From an uncultured archaeon (GTDB lineage Archaea; Halobacteriota; Methanosarcinia; Methanotrichales; Methanotrichaceae), in assembly GCA_902385025.1 (NCBI GenBank), contig CABMDX010000211.1, forward strand, positions 1 to 11,958: a stretch of DNA of 11,958 nucleotides, in the 5' to 3' direction. The notes under the pieces are model-generated. The model was given only the letters and a program-made list of their open reading frames with translations, had not been told where the DNA came from and ran no database searches. Every line of letters starts with the position of its first letter. The stretch's first letter is position 1. A program made the translations under genes and the position numbers. Positions 1-6,997 of this stretch are shown in pieces.

Positions 1-2
1 GA

Positions 3-587
3 AAAGGTGATGCTAACATGCTCAAGGCTAACCCAATGACTTCATGGAACAGCTCGGAATGCATGCCTTCGGTTCCCGCGACGGCATACGTAGATGATTC
101 GGCTACGCTTATCGGAGATGTGCGCCTCGGAGAGAGAGTTTATGTTGCCCCGGCCGTATCTCTTCGAGCGGATGAGGCGCATCCAATCATCATCGGTGAT
201 GAATGCAATATTCAGGATTCGGCAGTCTTTCATGGCCTCATGGGAAGCTCCATAGAATTGGGACGGCGAGTCTCCATCGCTCACGGTGCCGTAATTCACG
301 GTCCTCTCAAGATTGGAAGTGAGAGCTTTGTGGGATTCAACTCCGTGGTTCATGCCTCGACCATTGGCAATAAATGCTTCGTGGGCCACGCGGCGGCGGT
401 CATAGGCGTCAAGCTGGCAGATTGAAGGTTCGTTCCTCATGGCGCAATTATTGACACTCAGGCGAAGGCCGATGCCCTTGGCAGTGTGCCGGAGAATCTA
501 GTGCACTTCAATGAGGAGGTAGTTCACGTCAACATGGAATTTGCAAGGAGCTATGGCGTAAGAAAGAAATCATGTGTAGGTGATTGA
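3..587 (+). pseudogene. Gamma-class carbonic anhydrase (Cam/CamH-like), interrupted by an in-frame stop
   Basis: Left-handed beta-helix protein of the gamma carbonic anhydrase family, which hydrates CO2 to bicarbonate as a metal-dependent trimer. Counting from the ATG at 18, hexapeptide-repeat sequence runs from about residue 20. The three metal-ligand histidines are present: H72 (VFHG), H89 and H94 (SIAHGAVIHG). So are the R50/D52/E53 and Q66 positions matching Cam Arg59, Asp61, Glu62 and Gln75. The acidic loop of Methanosarcina Cam is absent, which fits the CamH subtype. The frame stops at TGA 423-425, yet the same frame continues with typical family sequence (RFVPHGAIIDTQAKAD and on to EEVVHVNMEFARSYG) until TGA 585-587. 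The site should be the Gly of an ADGR motif, so one GGA-to-TGA change explains it. The frame is open upstream of ATG 18 and the family aligns there, so the true start and any signal peptide may lie outside the window. Alternatives are a sequencing error or a truncated 135-residue product. Confidence 0.8.
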
Positions 588-641
588 ATCACCTCTATAT
601 CTGCCTGCAAATCATTTTTTAATCTCAAAAGCCTCTTTTGC

Positions 642-658
642 CACGCTCTATCAGCGTG
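642..658. terminator. Perfect 6-bp inverted repeat, hairpin candidate
   Basis: CACGCT at 642-647 and AGCGTG at 653-658 form a perfect stem around a 5-base loop, followed by a pyrimidine-rich stretch (TCCTCTCCTTTC) and preceded by a T6 run at 615-620. It lies between the carbonic anhydrase frame and the asd TATA-like box. It could help end the upstream transcript or be a regulator site upstream of the asd promoter. The sequence alone does not decide. Confidence 0.35.
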
Positions 659-677
659 TCCTCTCCTTTCGGACAAG

Positions 678-686
678 AAATATATA
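678..686 (+). promoter_or_regulatory. TATA-like box of the asd-ahb operon
   Basis: AAATATATA is a good archaeal TATA-like element. Transcription would start about 25 bases downstream, near 706-710. That leaves a short leader carrying the Shine-Dalgarno AGGTGAT at 721-727 ahead of ATG 733. It is the only strong promoter-like site before the five closely spaced genes 733-4447. Confidence 0.6.
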
Positions 687-732
687 CACCCCTGCCCCAC
701 AAGCCCAACTGCAAGCATTTAGGTGATTGTTA

Positions 733-1761
733 ATGGCCAAGATCAAAGCAGGCGTCTTAGGTGCTACCGGAGCCGTTGGACAGCGTTTCATCGAAGGGTT
801 GAAGAATCATCCTTGGTTTGAGCTTACCAGCCTTGCAGCATCGGAGAGAAGCGCGGGCAAGAAGTACAGCGAGGCTGCCAAGTGGCGCCTGGAGAGCGAA
901 ATGCCCGCAGAGATCGGAGAGATGACTGTGGTCAACGTCGATCCGCGAGAGGTTGATGCCGATATAGTATTCTCGGCGCTTCCTGCGAGCGATGCCATGA
1001 CGGTTGAGCCTGCCTTTGCGGCTGCAGGCTGTGCAGTGGCCAGCAATACCAGCTCCTACCGCATGGTGGCAGATGTGCCTCTTCTCATACCGGAATGCAA
1101 CTATGAGCACTTGGACCTGATAAAAGTGCAGCGGGAAAAGCGTGGCTGGGATGGTTATCTCACCACCAACCCCAACTGCACCACAGTCATGTTTACCCTG
1201 CCACTCAAACCCCTCATGAAGTTCGGAATCAAGACGGTTCATGTTGCCTCCATGCAGGCTGTTAGCGGCGCCGGCTACGAGGGAGTCCCCTCCATGGCGA
1301 TCCTGGGAAATGTCATTCCCTACATCGGTGGAGAAGAGGAGAAGGTGGAGACCGAGCCGCAGAAGATCCTGGGCCACTTCGATGGTGAAAAAATCGTGAA
1401 TGCAGACTTTACCATAAGTGCCAGTTGCCATCGTGTGCCTGTCATGGACGGACACACCGAGGCCATCTGGGTGACCATGAGGGATAATCCCACACCCGAC
1501 GAGGTCCGCAAGGCGATGTTGGACTTCGATCCAGGCCTGGGGGATCTGCCCACTTCGCCCAAGAAAGCCCTCATCGTCAAGGATGAAGTCGATCGGCCTC
1601 GGCCGCGCCTTGATCGCGGGAGAGGCAATGGCATGTCGGTGTCTGTGGGACGGATCAGATCGGGAATCAGGTTCATCTGCATGGGCCACAACACCGTGCG
1701 AGGAGCTGCCGGAGCGAGCATACTCAATGCCGAGCTGCTGGTGAAGAAGGGCCTGCTGTAA
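733..1761 (+). CDS. asd: Aspartate-semialdehyde dehydrogenase, archaeal/fungal type
   Basis: NADPH-dependent cytosolic enzyme that reduces L-aspartyl-4-phosphate to aspartate semialdehyde, the branch point to lysine, threonine, methionine and isoleucine. The 342-residue product has the normal family length. The N-terminal Rossmann domain opens with [11 protein letters not shown] (residues 7-17). The catalytic cysteine is C149 in TTNPNCTT. The downstream [11 protein letters not shown] (231-241) is the substrate-binding and general-base histidine region typical of the archaeal/fungal branch, and [14 protein letters not shown] lies near residues 295-308. ATG 733 is chosen because AGGTGAT sits just upstream; a TTG at 727 is in frame but overlaps that site. 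Its stop abuts the next ATG (TAAATG), so it is very likely co-transcribed with the heme genes that follow. Confidence 0.96.
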   Translation: MAKIKAGVLGATGAVGQRFIEGLKNHPWFELTSLAASERSAGKKYSEAAKWRLESEMPAEIGEMTVVNVDPREVDADIVFSALPASDAMTVEPAFAAAGCAVASNTSSYRMVADVPLLIPECNYEHLDLIKVQREKRGWDGYLTTNPNCTTVMFTLPLKPLMKFGIKTVHVASMQAVSGAGYEGVPSMAILGNVIPYIGGEEEKVETEPQKILGHFDGEKIVNADFTISASCHRVPVMDGHTEAIWVTMRDNPTPDEVRKAMLDFDPGLGDLPTSPKKALIVKDEVDRPRPRLDRGRGNGMSVSVGRIRSGIRFICMGHNTVRGAAGASILNAELLVKKGLL

Positions 1762-2727
1762 ATGCTGATTGTGGCCTGGGAGACGACGGCAGAGTGCAAC
1801 CTCTCGTGCCGCTATTGCCGTGCCTCAGCCTCAGCCTCGCCCGATCCGGATGAGCTTGATACGTCAGAGGCGCTGGCCTTCATCGAGAGCATAGCGCCCC
1901 TGCAGCCCATGTTCATTTTAAGCGGGGGAGAGCCGCTCCTTCGGCCCGATATTTTTCAGATCGCGAGAAGGGCCGTCTCTTTGGGCCTGCGCGTATCAAT
2001 GGCGAGTAACGGAACGCTGCTGACTGCTGAGGCAGCGAACAAAATAGCGGCCTCGGGCATTTCCCGGGTGAGCATCAGCCTGGATGGGGCCTCGGCGGAA
2101 TTGCATGACCAGAGTCGTGGTCAGGGGAGCTTTCTTAGGGCCCTTGAGGGCATGAAAAATCTGCGCGGAAAGATCGGATTCCAGATCAATTTTACTATTA
2201 CCAGAAAAAATGAACGCGATATACCTGAATTTTTCGCTCTGGCAAAGGACCTTGGAGCCGAGGCTGTGCATTTCTTCTTCCTGGTCCCCACCGGTCGCGG
2301 CCTGGTGGAGGACATGATATCGCCCGAGCGCCAGGAAGAGCTGCTTATGCAGATCGATCGGGAGCGCGAGAACTGGCCGCTGGAGGTGCAGGTCACATGT
2401 GCCCCGCAGTACGCTCGGATATCGAGTCCCGGCAAAGGCAGACGGAGCGGCGGTTGCCTGGCAGGCAAGAGATTTGTTTTTATCTCCCGAAAGGGCGATG
2501 TATATCCCTGCGGCTATTTTCCCGTGCGTGCCGGAAGCATCAGGGAAAATAATTTTATGGATATATGGACAAATTCACGTCTGTTGCAGGATCTTCGGGA
2601 GAAGCCCCTCTCGGGAAAGTGCGGCCGGTGCAGCTTCAGCAAGACCTGTGGCGGCTGCCGGGCGCGTGCCTATGCCGAAACGGGCGATTATCTCGGGCCC
2701 GATCCATCATGCAGCCTGGCGGTGTAG
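1762..2727 (+). CDS. ahbD: Radical SAM/SPASM protein, AhbD-type heme b synthase
   Basis: Probable AhbD, which oxidatively decarboxylates two propionates of Fe-coproporphyrin III to vinyl groups, giving heme b in the siroheme-dependent pathway. The 321-residue protein has the CxxxCxxC radical SAM motif at C12/C16/C19 within AWETTAECNLSCRYCRAS, then SGGEP (54-58) for SAM binding and SISLDG near 104-109. The C-terminal SPASM-like region carries C232, C250, C287, C290, C296, C299 and C317, enough for an auxiliary Fe-S cluster. VTCAPQYARI near 211-220 is AhbD-like rather than AhbC-like, judged from memory of the families. It begins directly after the asd stop and is followed three bases later by an AhbA-like gene, which supports the heme assignment. 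The main alternative is another SPASM radical SAM enzyme such as AhbC or a peptide-modifying protein. Confidence 0.82.
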   Translation: MLIVAWETTAECNLSCRYCRASASASPDPDELDTSEALAFIESIAPLQPMFILSGGEPLLRPDIFQIARRAVSLGLRVSMASNGTLLTAEAANKIAASGISRVSISLDGASAELHDQSRGQGSFLRALEGMKNLRGKIGFQINFTITRKNERDIPEFFALAKDLGAEAVHFFFLVPTGRGLVEDMISPERQEELLMQIDRERENWPLEVQVTCAPQYARISSPGKGRRSGGCLAGKRFVFISRKGDVYPCGYFPVRAGSIRENNFMDIWTNSRLLQDLREKPLSGKCGRCSFSKTCGGCRARAYAETGDYLGPDPSCSLAV

Positions 2728-2730
2728 CAA

Positions 2731-3180
2731 TTGGACGAGACAGATCTTATCTTGCTATCTATGGTGCAAGACGGCTTTCCGATCGTCAGTAGACCTTATC
2801 TGGAGCTGGGACATGCCCTGGGAGTTTCTGAAGATGAGGTACTGGAAAGGCTTGGCAGGCTGCAGGCAGAGGGGCTGATCAGAAGGATCGGTCCCATTCT
2901 TGATCTTGGAAAGCTGGGGCGGAGCGGAATGCTGGCAGCTCTTAGGGTCTCGCTTGCTGAGGCGGATAGAGCGGCCCAGGTGGTCAATGAGTACCCTGAG
3001 GTTTCACACAATTATCTGCGCCCAAATGAGAGCGGCTATAATATGTGGTTCACGGTCTCGGCGAGCGAAGAGCGGATATCCGAAATACTGCAGGAGATCC
3101 GCACTCGAACGGGCTTAAAGATGCTCATGCTTCCGACCATCAGGATATTTAAGATCGGAGTTAAATTCGATATAATTTGA
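2731..3180 (+). CDS. ahbA: AhbA-like siroheme decarboxylase subunit (Lrp/AsnC fold)
   Basis: Probable alpha subunit of siroheme decarboxylase, which with AhbB removes carboxylates from the acetate side chains of siroheme to give 12,18-didecarboxysiroheme. The 149-residue protein has an N-terminal Lrp-like winged helix (about 1-55, with FPIVSRPYLELG and LIRRIG) and a ferredoxin-like C-terminal domain. AhbA hallmarks are SHNYLR (92-97) followed by YNMWFTV (103-109), and the ending LPTIRIFKIGVKF. These resemble AhbA much more than AhbB, whose corresponding segment reads IRRFGA. The start is a TTG at 2731 with GGTG six bases ahead; no ATG fits, since the nearest (2761) would cut into the fold. 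It lies in the same frame as the upstream gene, separated only by TAG CAA. The AhbB partner is not in this window. A plain Lrp/AsnC regulator is less likely. Confidence 0.83.
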   Translation: MDETDLILLSMVQDGFPIVSRPYLELGHALGVSEDEVLERLGRLQAEGLIRRIGPILDLGKLGRSGMLAALRVSLAEADRAAQVVNEYPEVSHNYLRPNESGYNMWFTVSASEERISEILQEIRTRTGLKMLMLPTIRIFKIGVKFDII

Positions 3181-3194
3181 GGTGAGGCGTTTTG

Positions 3195-3464
3195 GTGAAA
3201 TTGGTATTGACTGACTTTTATGCTGACTGGTGCGGACCGTGCAAGATACAGGGACCAGTCTTCGATGCTCTGGCAGAGGAGTTCAAGGACCGGGTAGAGT
3301 TCAAGAAGATCAACGTGGACAAGGAGGGTGATCTGGCCACGGAGAAGGGGATCTTTGTAGTGCCCACCCTCATAATGGAGAAGGACGGTGTAGAGCTGAA
3401 GAAGTGGATGGGCGTAACGCCGAAGGAAGAGCTGACGGAAGCCATCAATGAAGCCCTGAAATAA
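3195..3464 (+). CDS. Small thioredoxin-family protein
   Basis: An 89-residue cytosolic thioredoxin-fold protein with the classical active site WCGPC (C13 and C16) and the cis-proline in VVPTL (P57). It probably acts as a dithiol reductant. It is shorter than the usual 105-110 residues because the first beta strand and helix are nearly absent, as in several small archaeal thioredoxins. GTG 3195 is chosen with the strong Shine-Dalgarno GAGGTGAGG at 3179-3187; TTG 3192 is an alternative. It sits 14 bases after ahbA in the same operon. A role in reducing cysteines of the heme enzymes is possible but only inferred from position. Confidence 0.9.
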   Translation: MKLVLTDFYADWCGPCKIQGPVFDALAEEFKDRVEFKKINVDKEGDLATEKGIFVVPTLIMEKDGVELKKWMGVTPKEELTEAINEALK

Positions 3465-3487
3465 AGTTGGGGACCGGGGAGGGAAGA

Positions 3488-4447
3488 ATGGACGGCTGGA
3501 TTGAGCCCGTGCGAAGGATCAATAGCCGGGGCGGCCATGCGCCCCATCTATCTTTGCGCTTTGATTCTCACTTGTTCTCCATAGACACCAGCCGCTCTCC
3601 CAAGGCCTGCGTTCAGCCTGATGCTTATCTCATCACTCATGCCCACAGCGATCACTATGGAAAATCTGCCATGCTTTCGCCCCGGGCCATAGCTTCAGTG
3701 GAGACTGCGAGGGCTCTTGAGATTCGTTACAATCATAAATACCAGGGCCGCACCTTTCGAGTGGGCGAGAGCATCATGGTGGACGAAGTGGAGATCAAGA
3801 CTCACCCTACAGGCCACACCATCGGCTCTGCAGCCTATTCCTGGGAGACTGAGACTGGTGGCCGGGTGCTTGTCACGGGTGATGTGAAGGACTATCAAGC
3901 GTTTCCACGCACGGATTATCTGGTCAGCGAGGCCAACTACGGAGATCCTTATGATCCGTCCTGCATCTTCCAGGATGATCTGGCTGGCTTTTCCGAGGCT
4001 CTGGAGTCAGGTGCGAGCTTCGGAGCCTATGCCTTTGGCAAGGCGCAGAGGGCTGTGGCGCTGATGAGGGCCATGGGATACAGGGATGAGATTGGCATGG
4101 ACGAGAAGAGCCTGATTCTGACGCGGGAGCTGATGCAGTCAGCTGCCGGGCCGCTGACGGAGGTGAACGGTGGGGGGTCGAATGTTGTGAGCCCCTGGAA
4201 TCTCTATCAGGTGCATGGAAAGAACAAGTATTTTCTAACTGGCAGGCGGGATACGTCCTATCCTACCATCCAGCTCAGCGATCATCTGGACTTCCGGGGG
4301 CTGATGAAGATGATGGAGCACGTCTCGCCAAAGGAGGTTTTGGTCTACCATCCAGAAGGCGAGAGGGCGAGCCTGCTGGCGCACTACTTGCAGGAGTGCG
4401 GCCTGGAGACGATGTCGCTGGATATGATTGAGAAGTTTGTTCGCTGA
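3488..4447 (+). CDS. Metallo-beta-lactamase-fold putative nuclease (beta-CASP-like)
   Basis: A 319-residue metal-dependent hydrolase. Motif II is THAHSDHYG (H51, H53, D55, H56), motif III is HPTGHTIGSA (H110) and motif IV is TGDVKDY (D132), together giving a dinuclear zinc site. The second half contains AFGKAQRAV near 182-190, resembling the beta-CASP segment of DNA/RNA-processing nucleases. LSDHLDF near 263-269 matches their conserved SDHxD element. This resembles the exonuclease family found beside DNA ligases or RNA-processing genes, but no such neighbour is present, so substrate and polarity are unknown. ATG 3488 is preceded by GGGGAGGG at 3477-3484; a TTG at 3467 is in frame but lacks a site. 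It is the last gene of the forward run, 23 bases after the thioredoxin. Confidence 0.85.
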   Translation: MDGWIEPVRRINSRGGHAPHLSLRFDSHLFSIDTSRSPKACVQPDAYLITHAHSDHYGKSAMLSPRAIASVETARALEIRYNHKYQGRTFRVGESIMVDEVEIKTHPTGHTIGSAAYSWETETGGRVLVTGDVKDYQAFPRTDYLVSEANYGDPYDPSCIFQDDLAGFSEALESGASFGAYAFGKAQRAVALMRAMGYRDEIGMDEKSLILTRELMQSAAGPLTEVNGGGSNVVSPWNLYQVHGKNKYFLTGRRDTSYPTIQLSDHLDFRGLMKMMEHVSPKEVLVYHPEGERASLLAHYLQECGLETMSLDMIEKFVR

Positions 4448-4462
4448 CGATTAGGGTCTAAA

Positions 4463-4546
4463 TTAGGTTTGACAGTTTAGGCTTAAATCAATTGGACTCA
4501 TACTTTCCAGGATATGATGCAGGAAGACCTTTGAATCCTTTTTCAT
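4463..4546 (-). pseudogene. Truncated hepT (HEPN toxin) 5' fragment
   Basis: Reverse-strand frame beginning [15 protein letters not shown], identical over those residues to the start of the intact hepT whose start codon is at 8095. Similarity ends after about 20 codons and the frame closes at 4463. The RX4HXY catalytic motif is missing, so no HEPN RNase activity is expected. Its ATG overlaps the stop of the mntA remnant as ATGA (4543-4546), the same coupling as in the intact copy. Confidence 0.8.
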
Positions 4547-4739
4547 AATATTTGGACCTGCTCTGCGAGAATCCTGTCCTTTGGCATGGGATGCAGTGAC
4601 CTGTATGTGAGAAGATCTACTCGCCTTTGCAGAGCATCTTCCAGATCGAGCTTCAAGCCGGCAAGATCGAGGAGGCTTTTTTTTGCCTTCGAACTCGACA
4701 AGGATATCTATGTCGCTTTCAATGGTCATCCCTGGACCC
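4488..4739. repeat. Direct repeat, left copy (mntA/hepT-derived)
   Basis: About 250 bases closely matching 8037-8298 in the same orientation, with scattered substitutions, one homopolymer change and a gap of roughly 10 bases near the right end (about 4730, versus 8280-8291). The two copies flank the ABC importer operon. A shorter near-identical stretch continues the relationship: 4745-4781 matches 8661-8697 with a single mismatch, both being the 3' part of hicB. The unit is therefore a duplicated toxin-antitoxin locus rather than a mobile-element terminus. Confidence 0.85.
4543..4729 (-). pseudogene. Truncated, frameshifted mntA (nucleotidyltransferase antitoxin)
   Basis: 3' portion of a minimal nucleotidyltransferase gene, paralogous to the intact copy at 8092-8379. 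It starts at ESDIDILVEFEG, keeping the DxD aspartates but lacking the N-terminal GS motif and first helix. A run of eight A on the reverse strand (T at 4677-4684) carries one extra base relative to the intact copy. Removing it restores an otherwise clean frame to the end ([15 protein letters not shown], then [11 protein letters not shown]). Uncorrected, the frame runs into the hepT fragment as an 88-codon hybrid ORF. It is presumably non-functional, although the single-base homopolymer error could also come from sequencing. Confidence 0.8.
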
Positions 4740-4895
4740 TTTCACTCAATACATCCAGGCATCCCTTTATGGCATCCTTGATATTTTCCAGGGCTTCCTC
4801 GACCGTTTTTCCCTGGGAGATGCAGCCGGGTAGGCATGGACATTCCACAACGAACCAGCCGTCTTACCTTCGCTGATCAGGACTCTAAAGCGCAT
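4726..4895 (-). pseudogene. Frameshifted hicB antitoxin remnant
   Basis: Reverse strand. MRFRVLISEGK from ATG 4895 is followed, after loss of about one base, by GWFVVECPCLPGCISQGK and then TVEEALENIKDAIKGCLD up to TGA 4726-4728. This is a typical HicB partially RNase H-like antitoxin core: aromatic/acid-rich start, CPxLPGC, QGKTxEEAL and the NIKDAI helix. The frame after the shift has a stop immediately upstream (TAA), so no continuous start exists. The stop overlaps the ATG of the mntA fragment (ATGA at 4726-4729), evidently created by a deletion that removed hicA and the 5' part of mntA. No C-terminal DNA-binding domain is visible. Confidence 0.75.
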
Positions 4896-4951
4896 TAACT
4901 CTCGTCTTGTTTTCAGCCGTTCACTCGCATTATAGCAGCAAATGGCGCAGC

Positions 4952-4960
4952 AATTATATA
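4952..4960 (+). promoter_or_regulatory. TATA-like box of the ABC importer operon
   Basis: AATTATATA lies with its centre about 26 bases before ATG 4983, which is exactly the archaeal spacing between a TATA box and the transcription start. No Shine-Dalgarno is visible before the start. The messenger is therefore predicted to be leaderless or nearly so. Confidence 0.55.
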
Positions 4961-4982
4961 GACAAACTTTTGATAGTACTTG

Positions 4983-6236
4983 ATGATGATCGCCCCGGTC
5001 AATGAGCGTTTTCTCATAATTTCACTCCTTCTTTTTTCCTTCTCTTCTCTTGTGCTTGCACAGATCGATACTCCTGAAAAGTTGAACCATACGGCCAATA
5101 GAACTCCTGAAGTTGAGCTGCTATTTTGCAAAGGACAAAGCCTCCTTCCAGTGCTGCTGACAACAGGACAGATAGATGGTTATGTCGCCTGGCAGCCATA
5201 TTTGGCCCTGGCCGAGAAGAGCGGCATAGGAAAGACTGTAGCCTATTCACGAGACTTTCCGCCAGACGGCCTGTGGCACAACCATCCTTGCTGCGTCCTG
5301 GTGGCAAGCAATGATGTTCTGCAAAATCATCCTGACACTGCGGTGGCTGTGAGCGTAATCCTTCTGGCAGGCGAGATTTGGGCAAAAGAAAATCCGGATG
5401 CATTGGCGGAAATAACTACCAATTGGCTCATGGGAGATCAGAACTACACCTTTGGAAGCGATACATTTTCACCTACGGGCCTCTTTGGCAGTTCTCTCTC
5501 CACTTCTGTATTCGCCTCCCAGGCCAATTTGGAATGGAATGACTCCGCACAGCTCCTCTTCGAGCGAATGGGCGACATTCTCAACACAATAGACAGCGAT
5601 CCGCATAATGGGTCTCTGAACGATTTCTCGAAATTCAAGGATTCTGGCCCTTATTCTAAAGCAGTAGATTGGATCCGATTCAACGATCCGGCATTTTCAC
5701 ATCGCCTCGGGTCAGTCAAAAGTCACATAAGAATCGGATATTTGATGATTGATCATCAGGCACCTCTCTATGCTGCTGTAGTAAATTGGATGTACCTGCA
5801 AAAAGAGTATGGAATAGCACTAAAATCGGATGAGAGCGTCAAGCGGCCCAGATATCTCGAACTGATCATCGGCGGCAAAAAAATGGCAGATGTGGAGCTG
5901 ATATCTGCTCCTACCGGGCAGAATCTTATGACAATGATGGAACAAGATAACCTGGACATGGCAATAGTGGGCATAACGCCGGCTATTGGATCAATGTGCC
6001 TTGGGTGCAAAGCAAAAATCATTCAGCCGGTACAAAATGAGGGCTCTGGATTGGTGATGGCGACTGGATCCAAGGTCAATGATTGGGATGACTTTGTCTC
6101 GCTGGCCAAAGCATCCTATGCAAAAGGCCAGCCTCTAAAGATTGGCGATCCTGATTTGGGGACCATCGCAGATGTGATATTTCAGGAAGCGCTGAATGCT
6201 TCCGGCCTGCGGGGGGTGAGAGAATCAGGTACGTGA
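4983..6236 (+). CDS. Rearranged NitT/TauT-type ABC substrate-binding protein (C-half before N-half)
   Basis: A 417-residue exported binding protein of the nitrate/sulfonate/taurine-type (NMT1/SsuA-like) family. Residues 1-26 form a signal peptide (FLIISLLLFSFSSLVLA, then Q). Residues about 42-150 match the second half of the fold: LLPVLLTTGQIDGYVAWQPY, then NHPCCVLVASNDVL and KENPDALAEITTNWL. A linker/tail of about 100 residues follows. Residues about 248-409 then match the first half: HIRIGYLMIDHQAPLYAAVV, DNLDMAIVGITPAI, NEGSGLVMATGSKVNDWDDF and KIGDPDLGTIADVIFQEAL. Ordinary family members have these halves in the opposite order, so the protein appears circularly permuted and ends where the missing C-half should begin. 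ATG 4983 follows a TATA-like box at leaderless distance. The last four bases overlap the permease gene. Substrate is unknown, and whether the permuted protein binds ligand cannot be told. Confidence 0.8.
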   Translation: MMIAPVNERFLIISLLLFSFSSLVLAQIDTPEKLNHTANRTPEVELLFCKGQSLLPVLLTTGQIDGYVAWQPYLALAEKSGIGKTVAYSRDFPPDGLWHNHPCCVLVASNDVLQNHPDTAVAVSVILLAGEIWAKENPDALAEITTNWLMGDQNYTFGSDTFSPTGLFGSSLSTSVFASQANLEWNDSAQLLFERMGDILNTIDSDPHNGSLNDFSKFKDSGPYSKAVDWIRFNDPAFSHRLGSVKSHIRIGYLMIDHQAPLYAAVVNWMYLQKEYGIALKSDESVKRPRYLELIIGGKKMADVELISAPTGQNLMTMMEQDNLDMAIVGITPAIGSMCLGCKAKIIQPVQNEGSGLVMATGSKVNDWDDFVSLAKASYAKGQPLKIGDPDLGTIADVIFQEALNASGLRGVRESGT

Positions 6237-6997
6237 ACTTCCGCTTTCATAAGCTCCTCCTTCCCCTATCCCTGATATTGCTCTGGCAGGTTCTGGCTCT
6301 GTATATCAGCAATCCATTCGTGCTTCCCAATATTGGAGCAGTTCTATCTGTCCTCCTTAGGCCTACGGCGGATATCCTGGGCAGTGGCTCGCTGATTGAT
6401 AACGCCATGATGAGCCTTTTCAGGGTAGCGCTCGGATTTCTCATCGCTTCTTGCCTGGCTGTGCCCCTGGGCCTGGCCATGGGCCACTGGGAGGCGGCCA
6501 GAGATGTTGCGGGCGGTCTGATCTCTGCTCTTCGGCCTGTGCCACCGCTGGCCTGGGTTCCGCTGGCCATGGCCTGGCTGAAGATTGGACTGTTATCGAT
6601 TCTGTTTATCATAGCTCTTGGTGCCTTCTTTCCGATTCTGCTCAGCACTGCGCAAGGAGTTCTTGGCGTGAAGCGATCCTGGATGGAGGCGGTCTCTATG
6701 ATGGGCGCCAGGGAATCGGACCTTATCCGCAGTGTCATCCTGCCTGGCAGCGCTCCTGAGATTTGGAACGGGATGCGGGTAGGCTTTGGAATTGCCTGGA
6801 TGTGCGTTGTGGCGGCAGAAATGCTGCCCGGAACATCTTCCGGCCTGGGATACCTGATCATGTATGCTTACGGCTGGGGGCAGATCCAGGTGGTAGTGGC
6901 TGGCATGGTTGCCATTGGCATAATCGGCATACTGATCGACCAGCTCTTCATAGCAGTGGAAAGAAGATGGTTTTCCTGGAGGTCATACGACCGATGA
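6233..6997 (+). CDS. ABC importer permease, NitT/TauT (SsuC/TauC-like) family
   Basis: A 254-residue membrane-spanning subunit with about six hydrophobic segments (roughly 7-26, 58-82, 96-114, 120-140, 182-198 and 220-243). The family-typical RPVPPLAWVPLAMAW spans 101-115. The cytoplasmic EAA loop that contacts the ATPase is EAVSMMGARESDL through ILPGSAPEIW (152-178). The start is GTG 6233, overlapping the binding-protein stop by four bases (GTGA), with a G-rich GGGGTGAG at 6213-6220 and AGGT at 6227-6230 upstream. It overlaps the ATPase gene through ATGA at 6994-6997. This strict coupling indicates one transcript for all three subunits. The protein looks complete. Confidence 0.93.
   Translation: MNFRFHKLLLPLSLILLWQVLALYISNPFVLPNIGAVLSVLLRPTADILGSGSLIDNAMMSLFRVALGFLIASCLAVPLGLAMGHWEAARDVAGGLISALRPVPPLAWVPLAMAWLKIGLLSILFIIALGAFFPILLSTAQGVLGVKRSWMEAVSMMGARESDLIRSVILPGSAPEIWNGMRVGFGIAWMCVVAAEMLPGTSSGLGYLIMYAYGWGQIQVVVAGMVAIGIIGILIDQLFIAVERRWFSWRSYDR

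Noticed and set aside
757..1689. Long reverse-strand open frame (310 codons) opposite asd
   Set aside because: Antisense shadow of a strongly conserved asd gene; its protein has no recognisable motifs.
2725..2727. TAG between ahbD and ahbA as a pyrrolysine codon
   Set aside because: Both genes are complete as separate family-length proteins and nothing in the window indicates pyrrolysine machinery.
4586..4876. Forward-strand frames of 68-96 codons between the MBL gene and the importer
   Set aside because: They lie opposite the decayed hicB/mntA remnants, and the same pseudo-frames recur at 8129-8446 opposite mntA, so they are shadows.
6763..6993. N-terminal extension of the ABC ATPase into the permease gene
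   Set aside because: The extension is the permease coding sequence read in another frame; ATG 6994 has a GGAGGT site and the ATPase family starts there.
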